This document shows, piece after piece, positions 1 to 9,041 of a stretch of DNA of 64,000 nt; position 1 is the first letter of the stretch, and each line of letters begins with the position of its first letter. The translations under genes were made by a program, and so were the position numbers. The notes under the pieces are model-generated. The model did not search any database. It had not been told where the DNA came from and saw nothing but the letters and a program-made list of their open reading frames with translations. The DNA lies in assembly GCF_019930585.1 (NCBI RefSeq), contig NZ_CP082839.1, forward strand, positions 1,911,001-1,975,000, written 5' to 3'. Source of the DNA: Sphingomonas nostoxanthinifaciens (lineage in GTDB: Bacteria > Pseudomonadota > Alphaproteobacteria > Sphingomonadales > Sphingomonadaceae).

Positions 1-843
1 CAGCATGTCGGCACTGGCGATAGCGCGGGCGAGATCGTCGCCGCGCTGGAAGCCGGTGAAGATCGCATCGTCGGGCAGCCGCCCCTGGAACCATTGCCGC
101 GCAGGGCCCTCGCCGATCACCAGCACGCGCGAGCGCACGCCGCTCCGCCGCAGCACGTCGATCGATTCGGCGAAGACGTCGAGCCCCTTCTCCATCACGA
201 TGCGGCCGATGAAGGCGATCACCGGCTCGTCGTCGCGAATGCCGAGTGCGCGCCGCCACACCGGATCGCGCCGCGCGGGGTTGAAGATGTCGGTCTCGAC
301 GCCGCGCGACCAGATGCCGACGTCGTAGCTCATGCGTTGCTCGCGCAGCACCTGTGCCATCGACTCGGACGGTGCGAAGATCGCGTCGCAGCGGCGATAG
401 AGGCGACGGATCACCGCCTCGATCGCGGGCTCGAGGAAGGCCATGTTATAATAGCGGAAATAGGTCTCGAACCGGGTGTGGACCGAGGCCACGACCGGCA
501 CGTTCCAGCGACGCGCCAGCGTCACCGCGCGATGGCCGAGGAATTCGGGCGACGAGATGTGGAAGATGTTCGCGCCGAAATCCTTGAGATCGCGCTGCAC
601 CTTGGGCGTGATGCCGAGCGGCATGCGATATTCGGCGCGGCCGGGGAAGGGGATGGCGGGCACGCCGATCACCTTGCCGATCGACGGGAAAGCCGGGTTC
701 GGGCTCTTGGGGCTGTAGATCCGCACCCGCGCGCCATTCTTCTGCAGATAGCCGGTCAGGCGGTTGAGCGCCTGGTTGGCGCCATCGCGCACATAATTAT
801 AGTTGCCCGAGAACAGGGCGACGCGAAGATCGGATACTTCCAT
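1..843 (-). CDS. Glycosyltransferase family 4, C-terminus cut off by the window edge
   Basis: A GT-B fold glycosyltransferase that transfers a sugar from a nucleotide-sugar donor, probably to a membrane lipid or surface glycan. The first 281 codons are visible and the frame is open to base 1. Residues 1-30 hold the N-terminal Rossmann start (FSGNYNYVRDGANQAL, a glycine- and asparagine-rich loop typical of GT4 mannosyltransferase/SqdX-like enzymes). HISSPEFLGHRA and SVHTRFETYF lie further on, then AFIGRIVMEKGLDVF and VLVIGEGPARQWF, the start of the donor-binding GT4 domain with its G-R...E-K-G-L motif. The E-x7-E motif is not reached. The ATG at 843 is the only sensible start. Donor and acceptor cannot be deduced; SqdX-like sulfolipid or mannosyl transfer are both possible. 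Confidence 0.85.
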   Translation of the reverse strand, partial: MEVSDLRVALFSGNYNYVRDGANQALNRLTGYLQKNGARVRIYSPKSPNPAFPSIGKVIGVPAIPFPGRAEYRMPLGITPKVQRDLKDFGANIFHISSPEFLGHRAVTLARRWNVPVVASVHTRFETYFRYYNMAFLEPAIEAVIRRLYRRCDAIFAPSESMAQVLREQRMSYDVGIWSRGVETDIFNPARRDPVWRRALGIRDDEPVIAFIGRIVMEKGLDVFAESIDVLRRSGVRSRVLVIGEGPARQWFQGRLPDDAIFTGFQRGDDLARAIASADML

Positions 844-906
844 GCGCGGGGTGGTTAGCGGCGCGGCCCGGAAAACGCCATCGCCCGCAGTACGATATCG
901 CACCTG

Positions 907-1542
907 CTATTGCAGCGTCGCCTCATCGCCATCGTGCGGCCCGAAGAAGCGCAGGAACTGGACCAGCAGGTCGGCGCGATCCGGCACGTCGCGCGCCTCC
1001 AGCAACGCCTGCTTGGCGGCGATGTCGAACGGCGCGATCTGCGCGATGCCGTTGACCAGCGCCTCGTCGTCCAGCCGGCCGACGCTTTCCCAATCCACCT
1101 GATAGCCGTGCCGCCGCGCGAACGCCTTGGCATGATTCTCCAGATCGGCGCGCAGGATGCTCGCCAATACCGGCTGATCCTCGTCGGCATCCTCGGCAAA
1201 ATCGTCGAAGCTCGCCTCGATCTGGCGGAAAGGCGTGCCAGCATCCAGCTCGCGCACCGTGCGGAAGCGGCTCAGCCCCTCCAGCACCAGATTGAAGCGG
1301 CCGTCCTCCAGCGCCTCGACATGCGCGATGCGGCCGAGGCAGCCGATGTCGAACAAGGCTGGCCGGTCGCTCTCCTCGCCAGGCCGCGGCTGAATCATGG
1401 CGATGCGGCGATCGCGCGCCAGCGCGTCGCTGACCATCGCCCGATAACGCGGCTCGAAGATGTGCAACGGCAAATGGCTGCGCGGGAACAGCAAGGCGCC
1501 CGGCAGCGGGAAGATCGACAATCGGCTGCCGGTCTTGAGCAT
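907..1542 (-). CDS. LON peptidase substrate-binding domain protein
   Basis: A 211-residue cytosolic protein made only of the LON N-terminal (substrate-binding) domain. It lacks the AAA ATPase and Ser-Lys protease parts of Lon. The beginning LSIFPLPGALLFPRSHLPLH and IFEPRYRAM is the family signature; GCLGRIAHVEALEDGRFNLV and GLSRFR follow as in Lon. A longer in-frame extension exists, but the ATG at 1542 was chosen because it overlaps the stop of the upstream thioredoxin gene as TGATG, a standard coupling arrangement, and the extension lies inside that gene. The function of stand-alone LonSB proteins is not settled. The partner suggests protein quality control, which is inference. Confidence 0.88.
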   Translation of the reverse strand: MLKTGSRLSIFPLPGALLFPRSHLPLHIFEPRYRAMVSDALARDRRIAMIQPRPGEESDRPALFDIGCLGRIAHVEALEDGRFNLVLEGLSRFRTVRELDAGTPFRQIEASFDDFAEDADEDQPVLASILRADLENHAKAFARRHGYQVDWESVGRLDDEALVNGIAQIAPFDIAAKQALLEARDVPDRADLLVQFLRFFGPHDGDEATLQ

Positions 1543-2453
1543 CAGCCGAACAATATCGCCGAGAGCCGCCGCCGCTGCGCCGCCACCCACGGATCCTCGA
1601 GCCCGGTCGCCTCGAACAAGGTGAGCAGCCGCTTGCGCGCGGCATTCTCGTTCCAGTCGCGATCCTGCGCGATCGAATCGAGCAATAGGTCCGCCGCGCC
1701 GTCGCGGTCGCCGCTCGCCATCAACGCGCCGGCGAGTTCGTAGCGCGCGTCCTGATCGGTCGGATCGGCGGCGACGCGCACGCGCAGCGCGGCGAGATCG
1801 CCGGCCAGGCCGGTCTCGCCCGCCAGCGCCACCGCTGCGCGCGCCCGCGCGATGGCGGGATCCTTCGCCTTGTCCTCGGGCAGAGCGTCCAGCACGGCCT
1901 GCGCCTCGTCGACATGACCAGCGGCGAGCAAAGCGCGCACATGGCCGCTCACCACCGCGGGATCCTCCGGCGCCATTTCGGCGAGCTGTCCGAAGATCGA
2001 GAGCGCACGCTCGGCGTCGCCCTCGGCCAGCACCTGTTCGCCCATCTCGATCAGCGGGGCGATATCCTCCTGCAATTGGTCGTCGGCACCGTTGATCGGA
2101 AGCTGGCGCAGGATCTGGTCCAGCATCTGCGTGATCTGGCCCTCCGTGCGCGCGGGCGTGAGATCGGCGACGGGCTGGCCCTGGAAGATCGCATAGACGG
2201 TCGGGATCGAGCGGACGCGGAACTGGCTCGCGATCAGCTTCTGCTGGTCGACGTCGACCTTGACCAGCTTGACGCCCTTATTGGCGTAGGCCGCAGCGAC
2301 CTTCTCCAGCACCGGGCCGAGTTGCTTGCAGGGGCCGCACCATTCGGCCCAGAAATCGAGGATCACCAGCGCGTCCATCGACGGCTCGATCACGTCGCGC
2401 TTGAACGCTTCGATCTCCTCGCGCTCGGTGGCGCTCAGGCCCAGGGTCGCCAA
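1542..2453 (-). CDS. Thioredoxin-TPR protein, YbbN/CnoX-like co-chaperone
   Basis: A 303-residue protein with an N-terminal thioredoxin domain and a C-terminal tetratricopeptide part. Residues 29-46 read ILDFWAEWCGPCKQLGPV, so the CGPC active site is intact, unlike E. coli CnoX where it is changed. RSIPTVYAIFQGQPV supplies the cis-proline. Residues from about 125 to 303 are alanine-rich helical repeats (GEQVLAEGDAERALSIFGQL, DARYELAGALMASGDRDGAA) typical of the TPR_19/20 tail of YbbN. CnoX proteins protect substrates from oxidation and hand them to chaperones; that role is assumed by homology. It is the first gene of a two-gene unit with the LON-domain protein. The CGPC pair means that oxidoreductase activity is likely. 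Confidence 0.9.
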   Translation of the reverse strand: MATLGLSATEREEIEAFKRDVIEPSMDALVILDFWAEWCGPCKQLGPVLEKVAAAYANKGVKLVKVDVDQQKLIASQFRVRSIPTVYAIFQGQPVADLTPARTEGQITQMLDQILRQLPINGADDQLQEDIAPLIEMGEQVLAEGDAERALSIFGQLAEMAPEDPAVVSGHVRALLAAGHVDEAQAVLDALPEDKAKDPAIARARAAVALAGETGLAGDLAALRVRVAADPTDQDARYELAGALMASGDRDGAADLLLDSIAQDRDWNENAARKRLLTLFEATGLEDPWVAAQRRRLSAILFG

Positions 2454-2606
2454 GGGTCACATCTCCAAAACAAAGGTCGGGCATTATGTGGTCCGTTTCG
2501 CCGCCGCGACAAGCCCGCGCGTCGATGCGAAAAGGGGCTTGCGGCCTTGCAGGGTCGCAGCTATCAGCGCGCCTCACCCCCGGGGTCCACCCCGGTTGCA
2601 ACGCGA

Positions 2607-2681
<75 letters not shown>

Positions 2682-2687
2682 GCGTCG

Positions 2688-2885
2688 TCATCGCTTCCGT
2701 GTGAACGGAAAGCGATCGCGGATCGCTTCGTTGAAGTAGCGCCCCTTGGATGGGGCCTTCTCCAGCTCCTCGAATATCTCGGGCGGTACGTCGCGATAGG
2801 CGTAACGGCGTCCGGTGACGAAGGTCACGTCGAGCCGGCGATCGTCTTCGTCATAAGCGGTGGCGCGGATCGCGGTGGACGGCAT
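2688..2885 (-). CDS. KTSC domain-containing small protein
   Basis: A 65-residue protein that consists of one KTSC domain, a small beta-rich module also found fused to the C-terminus of some lysyl-tRNA synthetases. The typical pattern is present: STAIRATAYDEDDRRLDVTF, TGRRYAYRDVPPEIFEELEK and APSKGRYFNEAIRDRF, with the aromatic Y-Y-DVP core and the SKG-xx-N-x2-I end. The molecular function of the family is unknown; nucleic acid or small-ligand binding has been suggested. It lies tail to tail with tRNA-Gly, 6 bases apart, and about 40 bases from the phaC stop on the same strand, so it could share the phaC transcript. Confidence 0.85.
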   Translation of the reverse strand: MPSTAIRATAYDEDDRRLDVTFVTGRRYAYRDVPPEIFEELEKAPSKGRYFNEAIRDRFPFTRKR

Positions 2886-2924
2886 TAAGCGGCAACGCGC
2901 CTCCGCGCACTGCGCTCCTTCTTC

Positions 2925-4661
2925 TCAGCGCGTGCGCACGTAGCGCCCTGGGGCGTCCTCGATCGCGGGCAGCTTGCCCTGGCCGGGGATGCGCGCGCCG
3001 TCGGCGGCGACGTCATCGCCTGAAAGTGTATCGATCCAGCTGATCCAGTCGGGCCACCAACTTCCCTTATGCTCGGTCGCACCGGCGACGAATTCCGCCA
3101 GCGTCGGCACCTTGGCGTCGTTGGTCCAATAGCCGTATTTGTTGGCGGCGGGCGGATTGACCACGCCGGCGATGTGGCCCGAGCCCGCCAGCACGAAGCG
3201 CAGCGGGCCGGCGAAATGGTGGGTCAGCTTCCACACGCTTTCCGGCGGCGCGATATGATCCTCACGGCCGGCCTGGACGTAGCTGGGGGTGCGCACTTGG
3301 GAGAGGTCGATCGGCACCTCGGCCACGCTCAGCCCGCCCGCCTTCACCAGCAGATTGTCGCGGTAGAGATCGGACAGATAGCGCCGGTGCCATTCGGCCG
3401 GCAGATTGGTGACGTCGCTGTTCCAATGCAGCAGGTCGAACGGCGCATAATCGTTCGCCAGCAGGTAATTGTTGACGACATAGTTCCAGATCAGGTCGCG
3501 CCCGCGCAGCAAGTTGAACGTCGCGGCGAGATAACGCCCGTCGAGGAAGCCGTCGGTGGCGAAGCTGTTGATGAGGCCGATCTGGGCGTCGTCCACGAAC
3601 AGCGACAGGTCGCCCGCCTGGCTGAAATCGACCTGCGCGGTGAAGAAGGTCGCGCTCGCCACCTTCTCGCCCTCGCCGCGTGCCGCAAGCCACGCCAGCA
3701 GCATCGCCATCGCGGTGCCGGCGACGCAATAGCCGATCACATGCACGCTCGGCACGTTGAGCAGGTCGCGCACCGTGTCGATCGCGTCATGCTCGCCCGC
3801 AAGGATGTAATCGTCCATCAGCGTGCCGGCCATGCTGGCGTCGGCCGACTTCCACGACACCATGAACACCGACAGCCCCTGGTCGAGCGCCCAGCGCACG
3901 AAGCTCTTCTCGGGCCGCAGGTCGAGAATGTAGAAGCGGTTGATCCATGGCGGGAAGATCAGCAGCGGCGTCGCCTTCACGTTCGGCGTCGTCGGCGCAT
4001 AATGGATCAGCTGGTAGAGCGCGGTCTCCTTGACGACCTTGCCGGGCGTGGTGGCGATGTTGCGGCCGATCTCGAACGCGTCGGCGGCGGTGTGGCTGAT
4101 CTGGCCGCGGCCGACGTCGGCGAGGATCCGTTCGAGCCCGACCACCAGGTTGCGGCCGCCCGTCTCGATGATCTTGTCGAACACCTGCGGGTTGGTCAGC
4201 GCGAAGTTGGATGGGCTCATCGCCTCGACGAAGTTGCGCGTGAGGAACAGCAACTGCTCCTTCTGCTTGGGATCCAGCCCCTCGACCCGTGCGATCCCGG
4301 CCAGCAGCTGGTCGGCGATCGCCGTATAGGTCTGCCGGATCATGTCGAAGATCGGCTCGCGCCATTCCACCCCGGCGAAGCGGCGGTCGCCCGTCGCGGC
4401 GGCGGCGCTTTCGGGCGACAGCGGCATCATTTTGCGCCACGTCGCGGCAGTTTCCTGCCACCACGCTTTCTGCGCAGCAAGCATCTGGTCGGTGCTCGGC
4501 AGCGGCGTCGTCGCGAGGCCGGCGGCGGTGTCGTCGCCCATCTTCAGCAACACGGACGCGCCATGTTCCATCATCAGCTGCTGCATCTCGCCGGCGATGC
4601 CGGTCCAGTGCGACATTTCCTTCAGGAGGGTGTCGGTATCCTTGGTCGCTTCATCCGCCAT
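2925..4661 (-). CDS. phaC: Class I poly(3-hydroxyalkanoate) synthase
   Basis: Polymerises 3-hydroxyacyl-CoA into polyhydroxyalkanoate on the surface of storage granules. The 578-residue length fits class I PhaC (about 590). The lipase-like box is VIGYCVAGTAMA with the catalytic Cys at residue 312. The conserved stretches PLLIFPPWINRFYILDL, VFMVSWKSADA, NLPAEWHRRYLSDLYRDN, AGREDHIAPPESVWK (catalytic Asp) and LAGSGHIAGVVNPP (catalytic His) follow in order. There is no phaA, phaB, phasin or phaZ beside it, so the gene stands alone here. It diverges from the aminotransferase gene with a perfect 14-base palindrome in the 101-base gap. The start ATG at 4661 is the first in the frame that keeps the normal N-terminus. 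Confidence 0.96.
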   Translation of the reverse strand: MADEATKDTDTLLKEMSHWTGIAGEMQQLMMEHGASVLLKMGDDTAAGLATTPLPSTDQMLAAQKAWWQETAATWRKMMPLSPESAAAATGDRRFAGVEWREPIFDMIRQTYTAIADQLLAGIARVEGLDPKQKEQLLFLTRNFVEAMSPSNFALTNPQVFDKIIETGGRNLVVGLERILADVGRGQISHTAADAFEIGRNIATTPGKVVKETALYQLIHYAPTTPNVKATPLLIFPPWINRFYILDLRPEKSFVRWALDQGLSVFMVSWKSADASMAGTLMDDYILAGEHDAIDTVRDLLNVPSVHVIGYCVAGTAMAMLLAWLAARGEGEKVASATFFTAQVDFSQAGDLSLFVDDAQIGLINSFATDGFLDGRYLAATFNLLRGRDLIWNYVVNNYLLANDYAPFDLLHWNSDVTNLPAEWHRRYLSDLYRDNLLVKAGGLSVAEVPIDLSQVRTPSYVQAGREDHIAPPESVWKLTHHFAGPLRFVLAGSGHIAGVVNPPAANKYGYWTNDAKVPTLAEFVAGATEHKGSWWPDWISWIDTLSGDDVAADGARIPGQGKLPAIEDAPGRYVRTR

Positions 4662-4685
4662 TGATTCTCGTCCCGGCCGCCCGAA

Positions 4686-4699
4686 GCCGCTATAGCGGC
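4686..4699. promoter_or_regulatory. 14-base palindrome between phaC and alaC (possible shared -10/operator)
   Basis: GCCGCTATAGCGGC is a perfect palindrome in the gap between the divergent phaC and aminotransferase genes. Its centre CTATAG resembles a -10 element in both directions. I found no convincing -35 at 16-18 bases for either side, so an operator or a hairpin is equally possible. Confidence 0.35.
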
Positions 4700-4762
4700 G
4701 CCGCTCCGGCTAGATGGGCGATCCGCGCCGCCACGGCTAGGGGCTTCGAACCGACCGAGGAC

Positions 4763-5974
4763 ATGATGACCGAGGATTTCTACCGCATCCGCCGTTTGCC
4801 CCCTTACGTGTTCGCCGAAGTGAACGCGATGAAGGCGGCGGCGCGCGCGGCGGGCGAGGACATCATCGACCTCGGGATGGGCAATCCCGACGGTGCGCCC
4901 GCGCCGCACGTGATCGAGAAATTGTGTGAGGTAGCGCGCAATCCCAATGCGCACGGCTATTCCGCCTCGTCGGGCATCCCCGGCCTGAAGAAGGCGCAGG
5001 CCGGCTATTATGCCCGGCGCTTCGGGGTCGAGCTCGATCCCGCCAAGGAAGTGGTGGTCACGCTCGGCTCGAAGGAGGGGCTCGCCAACCTTGCGCAGGC
5101 GATCACCGCGCCGGGCGACGTCGTGCTCGCGCCGAACCCGAGCTATCCGATCCACACGTTCGGCTTCATCATCGCGGGCGCCGCGATCCGATCGATCCCG
5201 GCGGCGCCGGGGCCGGATTTCTTCCGCCGGCTGGAACATGCGATCGCCTATACCGTGCCGAAGCCGTCGGTGCTGGTGATCGGCTATCCTTCCAATCCAA
5301 CGGCTTACGTCGCGGACCTGAAATTCTACGAGCAGGTCGTCGCGTTTGCCAAGGAGCATAAGCTCTGGGTACTGAGCGATCTCGCTTATGCCGAAATCTA
5401 TTTCGGCGACACGCCGACGCCGTCGATCCTGCAGGTGCCGGGGGCGATGGACGTGGCGATCGAGTTCACCTCGATGTCCAAGACCTATTCGATGGCGGGG
5501 TGGCGGATCGGCTTCGCGGTGGGCAACCGCACGTTGATCTCGGCGCTGACGCGCGTGAAGTCCTACCTCGATTATGGCGCCTTCACCCCGATCCAGGCGG
5601 CGGCGGTGGCGGCGATCAACGGCCCGCAGGATATCGTCGAGGCCAACCGCAAGCTCTACCGCGGCCGCCGCGACGTGCTGGTCGAAAGCTTCGGCCGGTC
5701 TGGCTGGGACATTCCGCCGCCCGACGCGTCGATGTTCGCATGGGCGCCGATCCCACCGGCATTGCACCACCTCGGCAGCCTCGAATTTTCCAAGCAGCTG
5801 CTCACCCATGCCAATGTCGCCGTGGCCCCCGGCACCGGCTTCGGCGAGGAAGGCGAGGGCTATGTGCGGATCGCCTTGGTCGAGAACGAGCATCGCATCC
5901 GCCAGGCGGCGCGCAATCTGAAGCGCTATCTCGTCAGCATGGGCGTGAACGTGCCGGCCTCGCAGGCGGTCTGA
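4763..5974 (+). CDS. alaC: AlaC-type pyridoxal-phosphate aminotransferase
   Basis: A fold-type I class I/II aminotransferase of 403 residues. It matches the E. coli AlaC (glutamate-pyruvate transaminase) pattern throughout: [99 protein letters not shown] and [11 protein letters not shown]. The Schiff-base lysine is K240 in [16 protein letters not shown], and R in [14 protein letters not shown] near the end binds the carboxylate. Relatives are often labelled LL-diaminopimelate aminotransferase; the AlaC similarity favours alanine synthesis. Start: ATG ATG at 4763/4766 after a CGAGG stretch; 4763 was taken. A longer upstream open frame has no family similarity and overlaps phaC. Confidence 0.92.
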   Translation: MMTEDFYRIRRLPPYVFAEVNAMKAAARAAGEDIIDLGMGNPDGAPAPHVIEKLCEVARNPNAHGYSASSGIPGLKKAQAGYYARRFGVELDPAKEVVVTLGSKEGLANLAQAITAPGDVVLAPNPSYPIHTFGFIIAGAAIRSIPAAPGPDFFRRLEHAIAYTVPKPSVLVIGYPSNPTAYVADLKFYEQVVAFAKEHKLWVLSDLAYAEIYFGDTPTPSILQVPGAMDVAIEFTSMSKTYSMAGWRIGFAVGNRTLISALTRVKSYLDYGAFTPIQAAAVAAINGPQDIVEANRKLYRGRRDVLVESFGRSGWDIPPPDASMFAWAPIPPALHHLGSLEFSKQLLTHANVAVAPGTGFGEEGEGYVRIALVENEHRIRQAARNLKRYLVSMGVNVPASQAV

Positions 5975-5979
5975 AGATC

Positions 5980-6073
5980 GTCACCCCGGACTTGTTCCGG
6001 GGTCCACGGCGCGTCCGGACCGCACGGCGCGGCTCCCGCCCCCCGGTGGATCCCGGAACAAGTCCGGGATGAC
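5980..6073. repeat. Palindromic repeat, type A copy 1 (before valS)
   Basis: Two 28-base arms at 5980-6007 and 6046-6073 form an imperfect inverted repeat. Each arm is itself a small hairpin (CCCCGGACTTGTTCCGGGG on the left). The 38 bases between the arms are GC-rich and not shared with copy 2 at 8917-9022. Such REP-like elements are frequent between genes in Sphingomonas. It starts six bases after the aminotransferase stop and could end that transcript or protect its 3' end. Confidence 0.9.
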
Positions 6074-6122
6074 CTTTGGTAAGGAGGTGCATCATGCGCG
6101 CGACCCCTTTAAGGACGCGCGC

Positions 6123-8891
6123 ATGACCATCGACAAGACCTTCCACCCCGCGCAGATCGAGGCGCATTGGTATCCGCATTGGGAGACGACCGGCGCGTTC
6201 CGCCCGGCACGTGAGACGGCCGAGCCGTTCACGATCGTCATCCCGCCACCCAATGTCACGGGCTCGCTCCACATCGGCCACGCGCTCGACGTGACGCTGC
6301 AGGACATCCTCGTCCGCCATGCGCGGCTGCAGGGCAAGGATGCCCTCTGGGTGGTCGGCACCGATCACGCCGGCATCGCCACGCAGATGGTGGTCGAGCG
6401 CAACCTCGGCAGCCAGGGCGTCAAGCGGCAGGATATGAGCCGCGCAGCCTTCATCGAGCATGTGTGGGAGTGGAAGGCGCAGTCAGGTGGCGCGATCACC
6501 GGCCAACTCCGCCGCCTCGGCGCATCGTGCGACTGGGCGAACGAGCGCTTCACGATGGATGCCGGCTTCTCCAAGGCGGTTTCGCACGTCTTTGTCGAGC
6601 TTTACCGGCAGGGGCTGCTGTATCGTGACAAGCGGCTGGTCAATTGGGATCCGCATTTCCGCACCGCAATCTCGGACCTTGAGGTCGAGACCAAGGAGCG
6701 CCACGGCCAATTCTGGCACCTGACCTATCCGTTGGAGGACGGCTCGGACACGATCTCGGTCGCGACCACGCGGCCCGAGACGATGCTGGCCGACATGGCA
6801 ATCGCGGTCCATCCGGACGATGCGCGCTACACTGCATTGGTGGGCAAGCGCATCCGCCTGCCGATCACCGGCCGCCTGATCCCGATCGTCGCCGACGAGC
6901 ATGCCGATCCGGAGCTCGGTTCGGGCGCGGTGAAGATCACACCAGGCCACGATTTCAACGACTTCGAAGTGGGTGTTCGCGCCGGGATCAAGCCTGCGGA
7001 CATGCTCAACATGCTCGATGCCGATGCGAAGGTGGCGCAGACCGCCGACGGGCTGATCCCCGCCGACCTGATCGGGCTCGACCGGTTCGAGGCGCGCGAC
7101 ACGATCGTGGCGCTGCTGGCCGAGGCGGGCGCGCTGGAGAAGGTCGAGGATCGCGTGATCCAGACGCCTTATGGCGATCGCTCGGGTGTAGTGATCGAGC
7201 CGTGGCTGACCGACCAATGGTATGTCGACGCGCAGACGCTCGCTGGCCCGGCGCTGGACGCAGTGCGCTCGGGCGACATCCGCGTCGTTCCCGAGACGTG
7301 GAAGAAGACCTGGTATAACTGGCTGGAAAATATCCAGCCATGGTGCGTCAGTCGCCAATTGTGGTGGGGGCACCAGATCCCGGCATGGTATGACGAGGAC
7401 GGCCAGGTCTACGTCGCAGAAGACGAGGCGGCGGCGCAGGCGCAAGCCGGCAACAAACGACTGACCCGCGACAGCGACGTGCTCGACACGTGGTTCTCGT
7501 CGGCGCTGTGGCCGTTCGGCACGCTCGGCTGGCCGGAGCATGGCGCCGATCAAGCCCTCTCCCCGGCGGGGAGAGGGTTGGGTGAGGGGGAGCGAGGCGC
7601 AGCCGAGCACGCCCCGTCGGCGTCGGACACCCTCACCCAACCCTCTCCCTCAAGGGAGAGGGCTGAAGGGAACTCGCTTCTCTCGCGCCATTATCCCAAC
7701 GACGTGCTGATCTCGGGCTTCGACATCCTGTTCTTCTGGGATGCGCGCATGGCGATGCAGGGCCTTCATTTCATGAAGGAAAAGCCCTGGAAGACGCTCT
7801 ACCTGCACGGGCTCGTCCGCGACGCGAACGGCGCCAAGATGTCGAAGTCGAAGGGCAACACCGTCGACCCGCTCGGCCTGATCGAGAAATATGGCGCCGA
7901 TGCGCTGCGCTTCACGCTGGCGGCGATGGAGAGCCAGGGGCGCGACATCAAGCTCGATGAGAAGCGTGTCGAGGGCTATCGAAACTTCGCGACCAAGCTG
8001 TGGAACGCCGCACGCTTCGCGCAGGGCCAGGGAATCGGCGGATCGACCACGCTGGAGCCGCCGGCCGCGACGCTGGCGGTCAATCGCTGGATCCTCGCCG
8101 AGGCGGTGAAGACCATCCAGGCGCTCGATCTCGCCATCGCCGACCTGCGTTATGACGAGATGGCGAACACCATCTATCACTTCGTGTGGGATACGTTCTG
8201 CGACTGGTATCTGGAGCTTATCAAGCCGGTCCTGCAGGACGAAGGTGCCGAGGGCGCGGGCGAGACGCGCGCGGTGGCGGGCTGGGTGCTCGATCAGATC
8301 CTGATCCTGCTCCACCCGTTCATGCCGTTCATCACCGAGGAGCTCTGGCACAAGCTTGCGGAGCGCGACCACGACATCATCGTCGCGCACTGGCCGATGG
8401 CCGATGCGCGCGCGATCGATCCGGACGCGGTCGCCGAGGTGGAGTGGTTGATCCGGCTGATCAGCGAGATCCGCTCGGCGCGCACCGAGCTGAACGTGCC
8501 GCCGGGCGCGCGCCTGCCGCTGGCGGTGAACGATGCCGGCGTGGCGACCGCCGGCCGGCTCGCGCGCAACCTGTCAACGCTCCAGCGGCTCGCCCGCGTC
8601 GCCGAGCTGGCGGATCAGGTCGCGCCGGGCGGGGCGGCACAGATCGTGGTGGACGAAGCGACGTTCGTTCTGCCCCTCCAAGGCGTGATCGATCTCGCCG
8701 CCGAGCGTGGGCGCCTCGACAAGGCGGCAGCGGCGGCGGAGAAGGAGGCGGCGGGGCTCGCCGGCCGGCTCGGCAACCCGGCATTCGTCGAGAAGGCCAA
8801 GCCCGAGGCCGTCGCCAAGGCGCGCGAGGACCACGCCGCCAAGACCGCCGAGGCGGAGCGGCTGCGCGCTGCGCTCGCAAGGCTGGGGTGA
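6123..8891 (+). CDS. valS: Valyl-tRNA synthetase with an in-frame palindrome insertion
   Basis: Class I synthetase that charges tRNA-Val. Length 922 residues. Motifs in order: [20 protein letters not shown] (HIGH at 50-53), the editing domain with [64 protein letters not shown] (KMSKS at 572-576), the anticodon domain around [15 protein letters not shown], and a C-terminal coiled coil [20 protein letters not shown]. Residues about 478-513, rich in G, E, S and R, are encoded by a palindromic repeat at 7555-7662 and have no counterpart in usual ValS; they sit between GWPE and [13 protein letters not shown] in the catalytic domain. The frame stays open, so the gene is probably functional. Start: ATG 6123, just ahead of [19 protein letters not shown]; a longer in-frame reading would run into the upstream repeat. 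Confidence 0.97.
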   Translation: MTIDKTFHPAQIEAHWYPHWETTGAFRPARETAEPFTIVIPPPNVTGSLHIGHALDVTLQDILVRHARLQGKDALWVVGTDHAGIATQMVVERNLGSQGVKRQDMSRAAFIEHVWEWKAQSGGAITGQLRRLGASCDWANERFTMDAGFSKAVSHVFVELYRQGLLYRDKRLVNWDPHFRTAISDLEVETKERHGQFWHLTYPLEDGSDTISVATTRPETMLADMAIAVHPDDARYTALVGKRIRLPITGRLIPIVADEHADPELGSGAVKITPGHDFNDFEVGVRAGIKPADMLNMLDADAKVAQTADGLIPADLIGLDRFEARDTIVALLAEAGALEKVEDRVIQTPYGDRSGVVIEPWLTDQWYVDAQTLAGPALDAVRSGDIRVVPETWKKTWYNWLENIQPWCVSRQLWWGHQIPAWYDEDGQVYVAEDEAAAQAQAGNKRLTRDSDVLDTWFSSALWPFGTLGWPEHGADQALSPAGRGLGEGERGAAEHAPSASDTLTQPSPSRERAEGNSLLSRHYPNDVLISGFDILFFWDARMAMQGLHFMKEKPWKTLYLHGLVRDANGAKMSKSKGNTVDPLGLIEKYGADALRFTLAAMESQGRDIKLDEKRVEGYRNFATKLWNAARFAQGQGIGGSTTLEPPAATLAVNRWILAEAVKTIQALDLAIADLRYDEMANTIYHFVWDTFCDWYLELIKPVLQDEGAEGAGETRAVAGWVLDQILILLHPFMPFITEELWHKLAERDHDIIVAHWPMADARAIDPDAVAEVEWLIRLISEIRSARTELNVPPGARLPLAVNDAGVATAGRLARNLSTLQRLARVAELADQVAPGGAAQIVVDEATFVLPLQGVIDLAAERGRLDKAAAAAEKEAAGLAGRLGNPAFVEKAKPEAVAKAREDHAAKTAEAERLRAALARLG
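7555..7662. repeat. Palindromic repeat inside valS (type B), 108 bases
   Basis: GGGAGAGGGTTGGGTGAGGG at 7569-7588 is perfectly complementary, in reverse, to 7630-7649. Each side also folds on itself: CCCTCTCCCC-GGC-GGGGAGAGGG on the left and CCCTCTCCCT-CAA-GGGAGAGGG on the right. The CCCTCACCCAACCCTCTCCC family is a widespread intergenic REP-like repeat in Proteobacteria. Here the 108-base unit is a multiple of three, contains no stop in the valS frame and is read as about 36 extra residues. Confidence 0.88.
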
Positions 8892-8916
8892 GCGGCGGGT
8901 TCAACCGGTTTTGAGC

Positions 8917-9022
8917 GTCACCCCGGACTTGTTCCGGGGTCCACGCCGGCCGAGCGCGTATCGCTCGTTCCGAACGCGCCTCGCCGGCCGCCCGGTGGAC
9001 CCCGGAACAAGTCCGGGGTGAC
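8917..9022. repeat. Palindromic repeat, type A copy 2 (after valS)
   Basis: Arms of 28 bases at 8917-8944 and 8995-9022 are exact inverted copies of each other and nearly identical to the arms at 5980-6073. The inner 50 bases differ from copy 1 but also contain a CGCCGGCC/GGCCGGC pairing. It lies between the convergent valS and SIMPL genes, where it probably acts as a bidirectional transcription barrier. Confidence 0.92.
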
Positions 9023-9041
9023 GTGGGCGCTTGAAGGCGGC

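Noticed and set aside
7555..7662. valS as a pseudogene broken by a repeat
   Set aside because: The insertion is a multiple of three, has no stop, and all catalytic motifs on both sides are intact.
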